Source of the DNA: Rhodobacter sp. SY28-1
GTDB taxonomy: Bacteria; Pseudomonadota; Alphaproteobacteria; Rhodobacterales; Rhodobacteraceae
NCBI RefSeq assembly: GCF_005222785.1
Contig: NZ_STGH01000004.1
Span: 62,001-126,000, forward strand
DNA length: 64,000 bases
Direction of reading: 5' to 3'
The number at the start of each line of letters is the position of its first letter. Position 1 is the stretch's first letter. The position numbers were made by a program, and so were the translations under genes. The notes below the pieces were generated by a model. The model was given only the letters and a program-made list of their open reading frames with translations. It searched no databases and was not told the origin of the DNA. Shown piece by piece: positions 33,737 to 41,616 of the stretch.

Positions 33737-34495
33737 ATGCACGACACCCTTTCCGCAATCCTCGCCGAAGCAGGCACCCAGGCCCTCGGCTTCTTCAACA
33801 CCCTCCAAGCCCGCACCATCGAGGCCAAGGCCCCCGGCGACCTCGTCTCCGACGCCGACCGCGCTATCGAAGTGAGCCTTCGCCGCCTCCTTGCCCGGCA
33901 CTTTCCTGACGATGGCATCCTGGGTGAGGAGATGGGCGGCCGACCCTCCGGCCGCTTCTGGGCCGTGGACCCGATCGACGGCACCTCGAACTTCCTTTCC
34001 GGACTGCCGTTCTGGACGATCTCCGTTGGCCTGATGGATCGCGGCCAACCCATCGCCGGTGGCATCCTCGCCCCTGCGCTGGGCCTCATGGCTGTGACCG
34101 ACGGCACCGCGATCCATGAAACCGGCCTCGCCCCCGGCTCCCGCTCGACCGATCCCCCCTGCATCGGCCTTGGCCGGAACGACCGCTGGCCCGCCGCCGA
34201 CCGCCACGCCCTTGAGGCCGCCATCGAGGCCCAAGGTCTCTCCCCCCGCCTCTTCGGCTCCTGCGCGCTCTCCTTGATGCTGGTCGCCACCCACCGCCTG
34301 AAAGGCTACATCGAGCCCCGCGTCGGCGGGTTATGGGACTGCGCTGCGGGTCTCGCCATCTGCCGCGCGGCAGGCCTGCCGACGGCGTTCAAGGTCCACC
34401 CGGACGGCACGGTCGATGTCCTTGCGGGACAGGTTTTCGACCTGAACCTACCCTCGGACTGGGCCCGGACCCTCGCCCCCCACCGCGCCGATTGA
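33737..34495 (+). CDS. inositol monophosphatase-family phosphatase
   Basis: A 252-residue Mg2+-dependent phosphatase. Metal ligands are Glu64/Glu65 (ILGEEMGG) and the DPIDGTSNF motif (residues 78-86); the C-terminal GGLWDCAAG gives the WD motif. Family members act on inositol phosphates, histidinol phosphate, fructose-1,6-bisphosphate or PAPs, and these motifs do not distinguish among them. It is separated from the P450 operon by a hairpin element and stands alone. The iol cluster 17 kb away is not a sufficient reason to assign inositol phosphate as substrate. Confidence 0.85.
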   Translation: MHDTLSAILAEAGTQALGFFNTLQARTIEAKAPGDLVSDADRAIEVSLRRLLARHFPDDGILGEEMGGRPSGRFWAVDPIDGTSNFLSGLPFWTISVGLMDRGQPIAGGILAPALGLMAVTDGTAIHETGLAPGSRSTDPPCIGLGRNDRWPAADRHALEAAIEAQGLSPRLFGSCALSLMLVATHRLKGYIEPRVGGLWDCAAGLAICRAAGLPTAFKVHPDGTVDVLAGQVFDLNLPSDWARTLAPHRAD

Positions 34496-34587
34496 TCCTG
34501 CCAGATCATTCAAGCTTGAAACATCTTGAGGCCCCCCCGCATGTGCCCTATCGTTCCCGGGCAAACGGGTGGGAAGGACGGCATACC

Positions 34588-36555
34588 TTGGCCAGCAACA
34601 CGACGACGGGGGGCTACTTCCTCTACCATTCCATCGGCATCTATCCCGGCAAGGAAGAAGACATGGCCCGCGCGATGGCCGAGTTTTCCGAGGTCTGGGC
34701 CGCCCCGAACGACAAACAGTGGGGCTACGTCCTGCGGAAGCGGCAGGATTTCATCGACCGCTGGCGCCGTCTCATCAACGTCCCGAAGGGCAGCTTGACC
34801 ACTGTCGACAATGTCACCGAAGGCCTGCAGAAGATCCTCCGTGCCCTGCCGGAAGGCACCCTTAAGGGAAAGCGAGTCCTGGCCGCCGCCGACTGCTTCC
34901 CCTCGCTCCACTTCCTCCTCGCGGGCCTTGCCCCGAAGATGGGCTTCACCCTGACTACCGTCCCCCTCAGCGAAGGCCTCCCCCTCGTCACCACCGAGGA
35001 TTTCCTGAGCCATTGGGGCCCCGACGTCGGGCTCGCTCTCCTCACCTGGGTCACCTCCATCGGCTCCTCGAAGATGGACTACGAAACCCTCGTGGCCCAC
35101 GGCCGACGGATGGGCAGCCTGATGGTCGCCGACATCACCCAAGGCGCGGGCCTGATGCCCTTTGACGCGATGAACCCGAGGGTGGATTTCGTCGTCTCGA
35201 CCAGCCTCAAATGGCTCTGCGGCACGCCGGGGGCAGGCATCCTTTACGCCGACAAGGACCTGATCCCCGGCCTCACCCCGGAAGGCCGCGGCTGGTTCTC
35301 CCAGAACAACCCGTTTTCCTGGGACCTCGACAAATTCGAGTACGCCCCCGACGTCCGCCGCTTCGATACCGGCACGCCGGGGTCTGTCGCGGCCATCGCC
35401 TCACTTCCGGCGATGGAGTGGTTCTCCAAGCAGGACCTGAACGACGTCGCCGCCCACAACCGCCGTCTGGTCGACCGGGTGATCATCCGCGCCGACCGGC
35501 TGGACCTGCCGCTCCACTCCCCCCGCGACGCCCACAAGCGCGGCGGTGCGGTGATGATCCGCATGCCCGACAAGGCCGAAGCCGCCGCTTGCGTCGGCGC
35601 TTTGGGGTTCGAGGGCTACTCCGTCGACTTCCGCGGCCCGATTCTGCGCATGTCCCCCGGCTTCGTGACCGAGGAACGCGCCGTGGACGCCGTCTTCGAC
35701 ATGGTCGAAGAGGTGATGACCCGCCGCCGCCGCCGCTTCGCGGGGCAGGGGGAAAGAAGTGGAAACCCTGCCGAAGTGCTGGCGGGCCTCGCCACGGGGC
35801 TTGCGGGCGGGGGCGTCAAGGTCGTCGACCTCACCGCCCAGCTTGGCCCCGAAACCCCGATCCTCCGCTTGCCCACGGACCTTGCGAAGAACACCCCAAA
35901 GGTCGCCATCCACCCGATCAGCGCCTACGACCAGAACGGCCCCTTCTGGGCCTGGAACTGGCTCACCCTCGGCGAACACTCCGGCACCCATTTCGACGCG
36001 CCGCACCATTGGTTGTCGGGCAAGGACCACCCGGACGGCTTTACCGACACCCTGTCGGTCCAACGCCTGATCGCGCCAGTGAACGTCATCGACTGCTCGG
36101 CCGAGGCCGCCGCCGACCCCGATTTCCTCCTGACCGCCACCCATGTGAAGGCGTGGGAGGCAAAGCACGGGCCAATCGGGCCGGGAGAATGGGTCCTGAT
36201 GCGCACCGACTGGGACAAGCGGTCCCACGACGAAGAGCTGTTCCTGAACGAAGACCCCGACCCATACGAGGACGGCTCCCACTCCCCCGGCCCGTCCACC
36301 GACTGCATCGACTACCTCCTCGGCAAGGGGATCGTCGGCTGGGGCACCCAGTGCATCGGCACCGATGCGGGCATGGCGGGCAAGTTCAGCCCGCCGTTTC
36401 CGGCGCACAACTTCCTGCACCGGGACAACTGCTTCGGCCTTGCCAGCCTCTGCAACCTCGACCAGCTGCCACCGAAGGGCGCGGTCCTGATCGTGACGCC
36501 CCTGAAGATCAAGGACGGCACCGGCTCACCCATCCGGGCGCTGGCGCTGGTCTGA
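34588..36555 (+). CDS. fused kynureninase-like PLP enzyme / KynB-like cyclase
   Basis: A 655-residue fusion. Residues 1-385 are a class V aminotransferase-fold PLP enzyme resembling kynureninase: VDNVTEGLQKIL, the Asp in VADITQGAGLMP, and STSLKWLCGTPGAGILY with the probable Schiff-base Lys at 208. After a linker, residues 409-655 are a cyclase/arylformamidase-type domain with the metal motif HSGTHFDAPHHW (about 463-474). In tryptophan breakdown these two activities are consecutive (formylkynurenine to kynurenine to anthranilate), so the fusion may channel them. The start is TTG at 34588, with GGAAGGA 9 nt upstream; no ATG fits. No tryptophan dioxygenase is near, so another acyl or hydrazide substrate is possible. 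Confidence 0.8.
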   Translation: MASNTTTGGYFLYHSIGIYPGKEEDMARAMAEFSEVWAAPNDKQWGYVLRKRQDFIDRWRRLINVPKGSLTTVDNVTEGLQKILRALPEGTLKGKRVLAAADCFPSLHFLLAGLAPKMGFTLTTVPLSEGLPLVTTEDFLSHWGPDVGLALLTWVTSIGSSKMDYETLVAHGRRMGSLMVADITQGAGLMPFDAMNPRVDFVVSTSLKWLCGTPGAGILYADKDLIPGLTPEGRGWFSQNNPFSWDLDKFEYAPDVRRFDTGTPGSVAAIASLPAMEWFSKQDLNDVAAHNRRLVDRVIIRADRLDLPLHSPRDAHKRGGAVMIRMPDKAEAAACVGALGFEGYSVDFRGPILRMSPGFVTEERAVDAVFDMVEEVMTRRRRRFAGQGERSGNPAEVLAGLATGLAGGGVKVVDLTAQLGPETPILRLPTDLAKNTPKVAIHPISAYDQNGPFWAWNWLTLGEHSGTHFDAPHHWLSGKDHPDGFTDTLSVQRLIAPVNVIDCSAEAAADPDFLLTATHVKAWEAKHGPIGPGEWVLMRTDWDKRSHDEELFLNEDPDPYEDGSHSPGPSTDCIDYLLGKGIVGWGTQCIGTDAGMAGKFSPPFPAHNFLHRDNCFGLASLCNLDQLPPKGAVLIVTPLKIKDGTGSPIRALALV

Positions 36556-36560
36556 CCGCT

Positions 36561-36615
36561 CCTCGTGCGCTTCGCTTCTCCTCGCTGCGAGGAGAAGCCG
36601 TGGGCGCACGACGAG
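36561..36615. repeat. long hairpin element, copy 3
   Basis: An inner stem CTTCTCCTCGC/GCGAGGAGAAG (36575-36585 and 36587-36597) is flanked by an outer stem CTCGTGCGC/GCGCACGACGAG. It lies between converging genes and may terminate both. It shares CTTCTCCTCGC with the element at 11226-11310. Confidence 0.65.
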
Positions 36616-36618
36616 GCA

Positions 36619-37389
36619 TCACCCGGGAATGAACTGCCGCGCCCGCGCCCGCAACGCGCCGACGTAGGCCAGCACGTCGATCCCCACACCCACGAACCGC
36701 GCCCCCGCCGTCACACAGTCGGCGATGAACGGGTCCTCCGTCGACAACACCCCGGCCGCCTTGCCCGATGCCGCAATGCGCGCCAGCGCGTCCATGACCG
36801 CCCCCCGCACCTCCGGATGGCCGGCGTTCCCCAGATGCCCCATGTCGGCGGCCAGGTCCGACGGCCCGATGAAGACGCAGTCCACCCCCGGGATCGTCAG
36901 GATCTCGTCTAGCGCCGCCAGCCCCACCCGGCTTTCGAGCTGCAGGATCAGGCAGATCTGGTCCCCAGCCGTCTTCAGGTAATCCGGGATCGCCGAGAAC
37001 CGCGAGGCCCGCGCCAGCGACGACCCCACACCCCGGATGCCATCGGGCGGATAGCGCGTCGCCGCCACGGCCCGCCGCGCCTGATCGGCACTTTCGATCA
37101 TCGGGATCAGCAGGCTTTGTGCCCCCGCGTCCAGCGCCTGCTTGATCCGCGCCGGATCATCGTCGCGCAGCCGCACCACGGGCAAGGACGGCGAAGGCTC
37201 GATCACCGCCAGCTGCGCCATCGTCGACCGCAGGTCGTTCGGCGCATGTTCCCCGTCGATCAGCAGCCAGTCGAAGCCACAGGTCGCGGCCATTTCGGCG
37301 GCGTAAGGGTCTGCCATGCCAAGCCAGCAGCCGTACAGCGTCTCTCCCTCGGACAGACGGCGTTTCAGGTGGTTCCGGGGGGCAGGCAT
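36619..37389 (-). CDS. hpaI: HpcH/HpaI-family aldolase
   Basis: A 256-residue class II aldolase of the 2,4-dihydroxyhept-2-ene-1,7-dioate aldolase family (TIM barrel, divalent metal). GCWLGMADPYAAEMAATCGFDWLLIDGEHAPND and the later ILQLESRVGLAALDEI and DCVFIGPSDLAADMGHLG contain the Arg/His/Glu/Asp active-site set of HpaI. Family members cleave or form pyruvate-aldehyde aldols with wide substrate range. The divergent neighbour is an HpaR-type regulator, but the rest of the homoprotocatechuate pathway is absent, so the physiological substrate may be a sugar-acid derivative. The ribosome-binding site is weak. Confidence 0.85.
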   Translation of the reverse strand: MPAPRNHLKRRLSEGETLYGCWLGMADPYAAEMAATCGFDWLLIDGEHAPNDLRSTMAQLAVIEPSPSLPVVRLRDDDPARIKQALDAGAQSLLIPMIESADQARRAVAATRYPPDGIRGVGSSLARASRFSAIPDYLKTAGDQICLILQLESRVGLAALDEILTIPGVDCVFIGPSDLAADMGHLGNAGHPEVRGAVMDALARIAASGKAAGVLSTEDPFIADCVTAGARFVGVGIDVLAYVGALRARARQFIPG

Positions 37390-37553
37390 TGCGACACTCG
37401 ACGTTCGGGGTTGGCGCTTTGGACAGGGCGACGGCTGGAAAGGAACAGCCGCCCGTGCCGCATGACCCTACAGCGCAAGTGCTTGGGCTGGCCAGAGGAA
37501 TCCCACGCCCGCTGCAACCGGCAAGGGCTCGGGCAAGGCAGGCGCAGGTCCTC

Positions 37554-37583
37554 GCGACACTGCGGCATCGCAAGCATTGTCGC
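37554..37583. promoter_or_regulatory. putative HpaR operator
   Basis: GCGACACTGC (37554-37563) and GCATTGTCGC (37574-37583) are inverted copies with one mismatch and a 10-bp spacer, 29 nt before hpaR and between it and the divergent hpaI. A dimeric MarR-type protein would fit such a site. Confidence 0.4.
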
Positions 37584-37611
37584 CCGCCCGAAAACAGGCG
37601 ATAACCCGGAC

Positions 37612-38106
37612 ATGACCGATCAGCCGCCACCGTTCCGCCAGACCCGCAGGTCCCTGCCGATTGCGCTCTTGCGCGCGCGTGAGGCCGTGATGGGCCCCTT
37701 GCGTGGCATGCTGGCGACCTCTGGTGTCAACGAACAGAAGTGGCGGGTCCTGCGCGTGTTGCAGGAACGCGGCCCGCTGGAACTCAGCCAGGTTGCGGCC
37801 GAGGCGGTGCTTCTCCTGTCCAGCCTGACCCGCATGGTCGGCCCGATGGTAGAGGAAGGCCTGATCTCGCGGATGACCCCGCCGGAAGATCGGCGCAAGT
37901 CGATCGTCGCGATCACACCTGTCGGGCTTGCGCTGGTCAACGCCCATGCCAAGCAAAGCGCCGCCATCCTGGGTCGGATCGAGACCGAGTTCGGCCACGA
38001 CCGGCTTGAAGCGCTCTTGGACCTTCTGGAAGACCTGCAGAAGCTGGACCTCAATCCCGTAGCACCCGGTGCGGAGCGGAAGCCCAGCTCCAAGGCGAAA
38101 CGCTGA
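37612..38106 (+). CDS. hpaR: MarR-family regulator, HpaR type
   Basis: A 164-residue winged-helix regulator. LPIALLRAREAVMGPLRGML..GVNEQKWRVLRVLQERGPLELSQVA and LSSLTRMVGPMVEEGLISR match the HpaR (homoprotocatechuate-operon regulator) branch of MarR; the wing is PPEDRRKSIVAITP. It is divergent from hpaI and transcribed toward the large catabolic block that starts 180 bp downstream. It probably controls the divergent aldolase gene; control of the downstream block is possible but a different palindrome lies there. Confidence 0.85.
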   Translation: MTDQPPPFRQTRRSLPIALLRAREAVMGPLRGMLATSGVNEQKWRVLRVLQERGPLELSQVAAEAVLLLSSLTRMVGPMVEEGLISRMTPPEDRRKSIVAITPVGLALVNAHAKQSAAILGRIETEFGHDRLEALLDLLEDLQKLDLNPVAPGAERKPSSKAKR

Positions 38107-38247
38107 CACTCGCGGGCGCTTGACGGCCCTGCAACGCCACCAGGACCTGTCCCGCGTCCATGAACTTCCGTCGTGCCACTTGGCCGGTGGAAAGGATTTG
38201 CATGCCCCGGGCAAAATCTGCAGATCGGACCTTGACGTCATTTGGAT

Positions 38248-38269
38248 CGTTCCATTAAGAATTGGAACG
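38248..38269. promoter_or_regulatory. putative operator before the 18-kb catabolic block
   Basis: CGTTCCA (38248-38254) and TGGAACG (38263-38269) form a perfect inverted repeat with an 8-bp spacer, ending 18 nt before the dehydrogenase start codon. The half-site resembles the IolR site (GGAACG/CGTTCC) but the spacing differs. Candidates to bind it are the LacI-type protein at 54220-55227, IolR or HpaR. Confidence 0.5.
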
Positions 38270-38287
38270 AGACAAAACGGGGGAATC

Positions 38288-39283
38288 ATGCGCTGGGCTT
38301 TGGTTGGGGCAAGTACGATTGCTGCTCAGCACATGATCGGCGCCTTGCGCGGGGCCGGGCAGGATCTGGCCGCTGTCGTCAGCACCACACCCACCCGCGC
38401 CACAGATTTCGCGCGCGCCCACGGCATCCCGGTCGCATCTGCGCAGCTTGACCGCGTTCTGGCTGATCCGGCCATCGAGGCAGTCTACATCTCCTCGACC
38501 AACGAAAAGCACCACGGCCAGGCGCTGGCCGCGATTGCGGCGGGCAAGCAGGTGCTGTGCGAAAAGCCGCTGGCGCTGACCGTGTCCGAAGCAGCCGAGA
38601 TGGTCCGCGCGGCGCGACAGGCCGGGCGGGTCTTCGCCACCAACCACCACCTGCGATGCGCGGGCTCGCACCGGGCTGTCCGCGACCTGATCCGCGCTGG
38701 CCGCATCGGCCGCGTCCTCTCGCTCCGCCTCTTCCACGCCGTCCACCTGCCGCCGCACCTGCAGGGCTGGCGCATCGACAATCCGGACGCGGGCGGCGGG
38801 GTAATCCCTGACATTACTGTCCACGACGCCGATGTAGCGCGCTTCCTTCTGGGCGAAACGCCGGTCTCTGTCGTCGCGCAGATGGCCGCGTCAGGGATGG
38901 GGCAGGGGGTCGAGGATTCTGCGATGTCGGTCTGGACCATGCCCTCGGGCGCGATGGTCCTGTCCCACGAAAGCTTCACCCACCCCTTCGCCGGATCGGG
39001 GCTGGAGGTGCATGGCGACAAGGGCTCGATCTTCGCCCGGGGGGTGATGACGCAGCAGCCGGTTGGCGAGATCGAACTGGTCACCGCCCAGGGCCGTGAA
39101 TCCGTGCCCTACTCCCCGCACAACCTCTACGCCCAGGGCATCAGCGATTTCCTCTCTGCCGTCGCGGGGCAGGGCAGCCCCGCCGCGACGGGCGAAGACG
39201 GCGTCGCCTCGCTTGCCGTGGCCCTGGCCGTGCGCGAAGCTGCGCGGACCGGCCAACGCCAGCCCGTGAAGGTGCCCGCATGA
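38288..39283 (+). CDS. Gfo/Idh/MocA-family oxidoreductase
   Basis: A 331-residue NAD(P)-dependent sugar or inositol dehydrogenase-type protein. The N-terminal Rossmann fold MRWALVGASTIAAQHMIGALRGAG is followed by the conserved YISSTNEKHHGQALAAIAAGKQVLCEKPLAL (EKP motif) and the C-terminal sheet with GGVIPDITVHDADVARFLLGE, holding the catalytic Asp/His. It is the first gene of a long block, with GGGGGA before its start, and overlaps the CoA-transferase gene by 4 nt. The substrate is unknown. Confidence 0.88.
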   Translation: MRWALVGASTIAAQHMIGALRGAGQDLAAVVSTTPTRATDFARAHGIPVASAQLDRVLADPAIEAVYISSTNEKHHGQALAAIAAGKQVLCEKPLALTVSEAAEMVRAARQAGRVFATNHHLRCAGSHRAVRDLIRAGRIGRVLSLRLFHAVHLPPHLQGWRIDNPDAGGGVIPDITVHDADVARFLLGETPVSVVAQMAASGMGQGVEDSAMSVWTMPSGAMVLSHESFTHPFAGSGLEVHGDKGSIFARGVMTQQPVGEIELVTAQGRESVPYSPHNLYAQGISDFLSAVAGQGSPAATGEDGVASLAVALAVREAARTGQRQPVKVPA

Positions 39284-40851
39284 CCAAGCTTGTCTCCCCG
39301 TCCGAAGCCGTTTCCCGTATCCCCGACGGCGCCACCGTCACCGTCTCGTCTTCGTCCGCCTTGGGCTGCCCCGACCTGGTCCTCAAGGCGCTGGGCGACC
39401 GTTTCCGCGCCGAAGGCCACCCGCGCGGCATCACAACCCTCCATCCGATCGCCGCTGGGGACATGTACGGCGTCAAGGGCATGGACTGGATCGCGCAAGA
39501 CGGCCTCCTCGCCCGCGTCCTCGCTGGCTCCTACCCGTCCGGCTCCTCCAACCTGCCGATGCCCGAAATCTGGAAGATGATCGTCGAGGACCGCGTCGCC
39601 GCCTACAATGTCCCCTCCGGCATCATGTTCGACATGCATCGCGAGGCCGCAGCCCGCCGCCCCGGCGTCCTGACCAAGGTGGGGCTTGAGACCTTCGCCG
39701 ACCCGATCCGCGAAGGGTGCGCGATGAACGCGCGGGGCGCCGCCGCGCCCATCGTCAACCGCGTCGAGTTCGGGGGCGAGGCCTGGCTCCACTTCCCGAA
39801 CATCCAGCCTGACGTCTGCATCCTGCGGGCCACCACGGCGGATGACTGGGGCAACCTGACCTACGAACACGAAGGCGCCTATCTGGGCGGGCTTGAACAG
39901 GCCATCGCAACCCGCAACAACCGTGGCCTCGTCATCGCGCAGGTCTCTCGCGTGACGGCCAAGGGCAGCTTGCGTCCGCATGACGTGCGAGTTCCCGGCC
40001 ATCTCGTGGACCTGATCGTGATCGACCCCGACCAGCGCCAGACCACCGAAACCCCCTACGATCCCGCCATCTCCGGCCAGATCATGCGGCCCTGGTCCTC
40101 CTTCTCCCTCGCGGAACATGGCGTCGAAAAGGTCATCGCCCGCCGCGCGGCGCTTGAACTCAAGGGTGGCATGACCGCCAACCTCGGCTTCGGCATCAGC
40201 GCCATGGTCCCCCGCATCCTGCTGGAGGAAGGCCACCCCGAGGCCGTCACCTGGGCCATCGAACAGGGCGCCGTAGGCGGCATGCCACTGACTGGCTTCG
40301 CCTTCGGCTGCGCCTCCAACGCCGATGCCTTTGTCCCCTCGCCGCAACAGTTCATCTATTTCCAGGGCGGCGGTTTCGACATGTCGTTCCTTTCCTTCCT
40401 GGAGATCGACATCGAAGGCAACGTCAACGTCTCCAAGCTCGGGAAAAAGCCATACCTCACCGCAGGTTGCGGTGGCTTCGTCGACATCACCGCCCATGCC
40501 CGCAAGATCGTCTTCTCCGGCTGGTTCGAGGCCGGGGCGGGGGTGGAGCTGACCCCGACCGGCGTCAAGGTGGCGACCCCCGGCAAGTTCTGCAAGATGG
40601 TCGAGCGCGTCGAACACGTCACCTTCTCCGGCACCCGCTCCCGCGCGCAGGGTCAGGAAGTGCTCTACATCACCGAACGCTGCGTGATCCGGTCCACCGA
40701 CCACGGCCTCGTCGCGACCGAGATCATGCCGGGCATTGACCCCGCTCGCGACATCGTCGCCTCCTCGCAGGGCCGGGTCACCGTGGCTGACAACGCCACT
40801 ACCATGCCGCTGTCCCTTCTTTCCGAAGGCGTGATGGGGTGGCAGCCATGA
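39280..40851 (+). CDS. acyl-CoA:acetate/3-ketoacid CoA-transferase (family I)
   Basis: A 523-residue fused alpha-beta CoA-transferase. The N-terminal half has IPDGATVTVSSSSALGCPDLVLKAL, and the C-terminal half has the catalytic region ITWAIEQGAVGG-like sequence (VTWAIEQGAVGGMPLTGFAFG) with the active Glu near residue 328 in ExGxxG. Such enzymes activate short-chain or 3-keto acids with CoA. It overlaps the gene before it and the enoyl-CoA hydratase gene after it (4 nt each), so the three are coupled. Confidence 0.9.
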   Translation: MTKLVSPSEAVSRIPDGATVTVSSSSALGCPDLVLKALGDRFRAEGHPRGITTLHPIAAGDMYGVKGMDWIAQDGLLARVLAGSYPSGSSNLPMPEIWKMIVEDRVAAYNVPSGIMFDMHREAAARRPGVLTKVGLETFADPIREGCAMNARGAAAPIVNRVEFGGEAWLHFPNIQPDVCILRATTADDWGNLTYEHEGAYLGGLEQAIATRNNRGLVIAQVSRVTAKGSLRPHDVRVPGHLVDLIVIDPDQRQTTETPYDPAISGQIMRPWSSFSLAEHGVEKVIARRAALELKGGMTANLGFGISAMVPRILLEEGHPEAVTWAIEQGAVGGMPLTGFAFGCASNADAFVPSPQQFIYFQGGGFDMSFLSFLEIDIEGNVNVSKLGKKPYLTAGCGGFVDITAHARKIVFSGWFEAGAGVELTPTGVKVATPGKFCKMVERVEHVTFSGTRSRAQGQEVLYITERCVIRSTDHGLVATEIMPGIDPARDIVASSQGRVTVADNATTMPLSLLSEGVMGWQP

Positions 40852-41615
40852 GCGGCGTCCGCCTTCACATCTCAGGTCCCGTCGCCACGCTGACGCTGGA
40901 CAACCCGGCTAAGCTGAACTGCTTCACGGTGGAAATGCTCGGGCAACTGGCCAGCCATCTGGAGGTGATTGAAGCCCGCCCCGAAGTCCGTGCCGTGATC
41001 ATCACGGGCGAGGGCGAAAAGGCCTTCTGCTCCGGCGCCGACATCAACGCCTGGGGTGGGCTATCCCCAGCCGAATTCGCCCGGAACTGGGTCCGCGGCG
41101 GTCACCGCATCTTCGACCGCCTCGCGCGCCTCTCGAAACCCACCATCGCGGCGCTCAACGGCCACGCCTTCGGCGGCGGGCTGGAACTTGCGGCAGCCTG
41201 CGACATCCGCATCATCACCGCCCGCGCCACAATCGCGCTGCCCGAGGCTGGCGTCGGCATCGTCCCCGGTTGGTCCGGCAGCCAGCGCCTCGCCCGCCTG
41301 ATCCCCGAAGGCATTCTCAAGGAAATGGCCCTCTTGGGCCGCCGCATCCCGGCAGACCGTCTCCTCTCCTGCGGTTTCGTTGCCGAAGTGGCCGATGACG
41401 TCCGCGCCACCGCGCAAGAGATCGCCGAGAAAGCCGCCACCCTTTCCCCCCGCGCCACCGAGATCACCAAGGCGATGATCCATGCCGGACAGGGCGAGGA
41501 CAGCGCCGCCCTGATCGAGGCGCTGGGCTCCGCCGCCATCTCCGCCAGCGCCGACCGAAACGAGGGCGTCACCGCCTTCCAGGAAAAGCGCAAACCAGAA
41601 TTTCCGGGGACTTGA
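40848..41615 (+). CDS. enoyl-CoA hydratase/isomerase-family protein
   Basis: A 255-residue crotonase-fold protein. The oxyanion-hole loops are FCSGADINAWGG and AALNGHAFGGGLELAAACDIRI, and a Glu stands in ALPEAGVGIVPGWSGSQRLARLI, placing it with enoyl-CoA hydratases. The ATG at 40848 overlaps the CoA-transferase stop. Together the two form a short acyl-CoA module. The exact reaction (hydration, isomerisation or hydrolysis) cannot be decided. Confidence 0.9.
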   Translation: MSGVRLHISGPVATLTLDNPAKLNCFTVEMLGQLASHLEVIEARPEVRAVIITGEGEKAFCSGADINAWGGLSPAEFARNWVRGGHRIFDRLARLSKPTIAALNGHAFGGGLELAAACDIRIITARATIALPEAGVGIVPGWSGSQRLARLIPEGILKEMALLGRRIPADRLLSCGFVAEVADDVRATAQEIAEKAATLSPRATEITKAMIHAGQGEDSAALIEALGSAAISASADRNEGVTAFQEKRKPEFPGT

Positions 41616-41616
41616 G

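Noticed and set aside
39127-40704. A 525-codon open frame opposite the CoA-transferase
   Set aside because: The plus-strand protein is a clear family I CoA-transferase; the reverse frame is a shadow.
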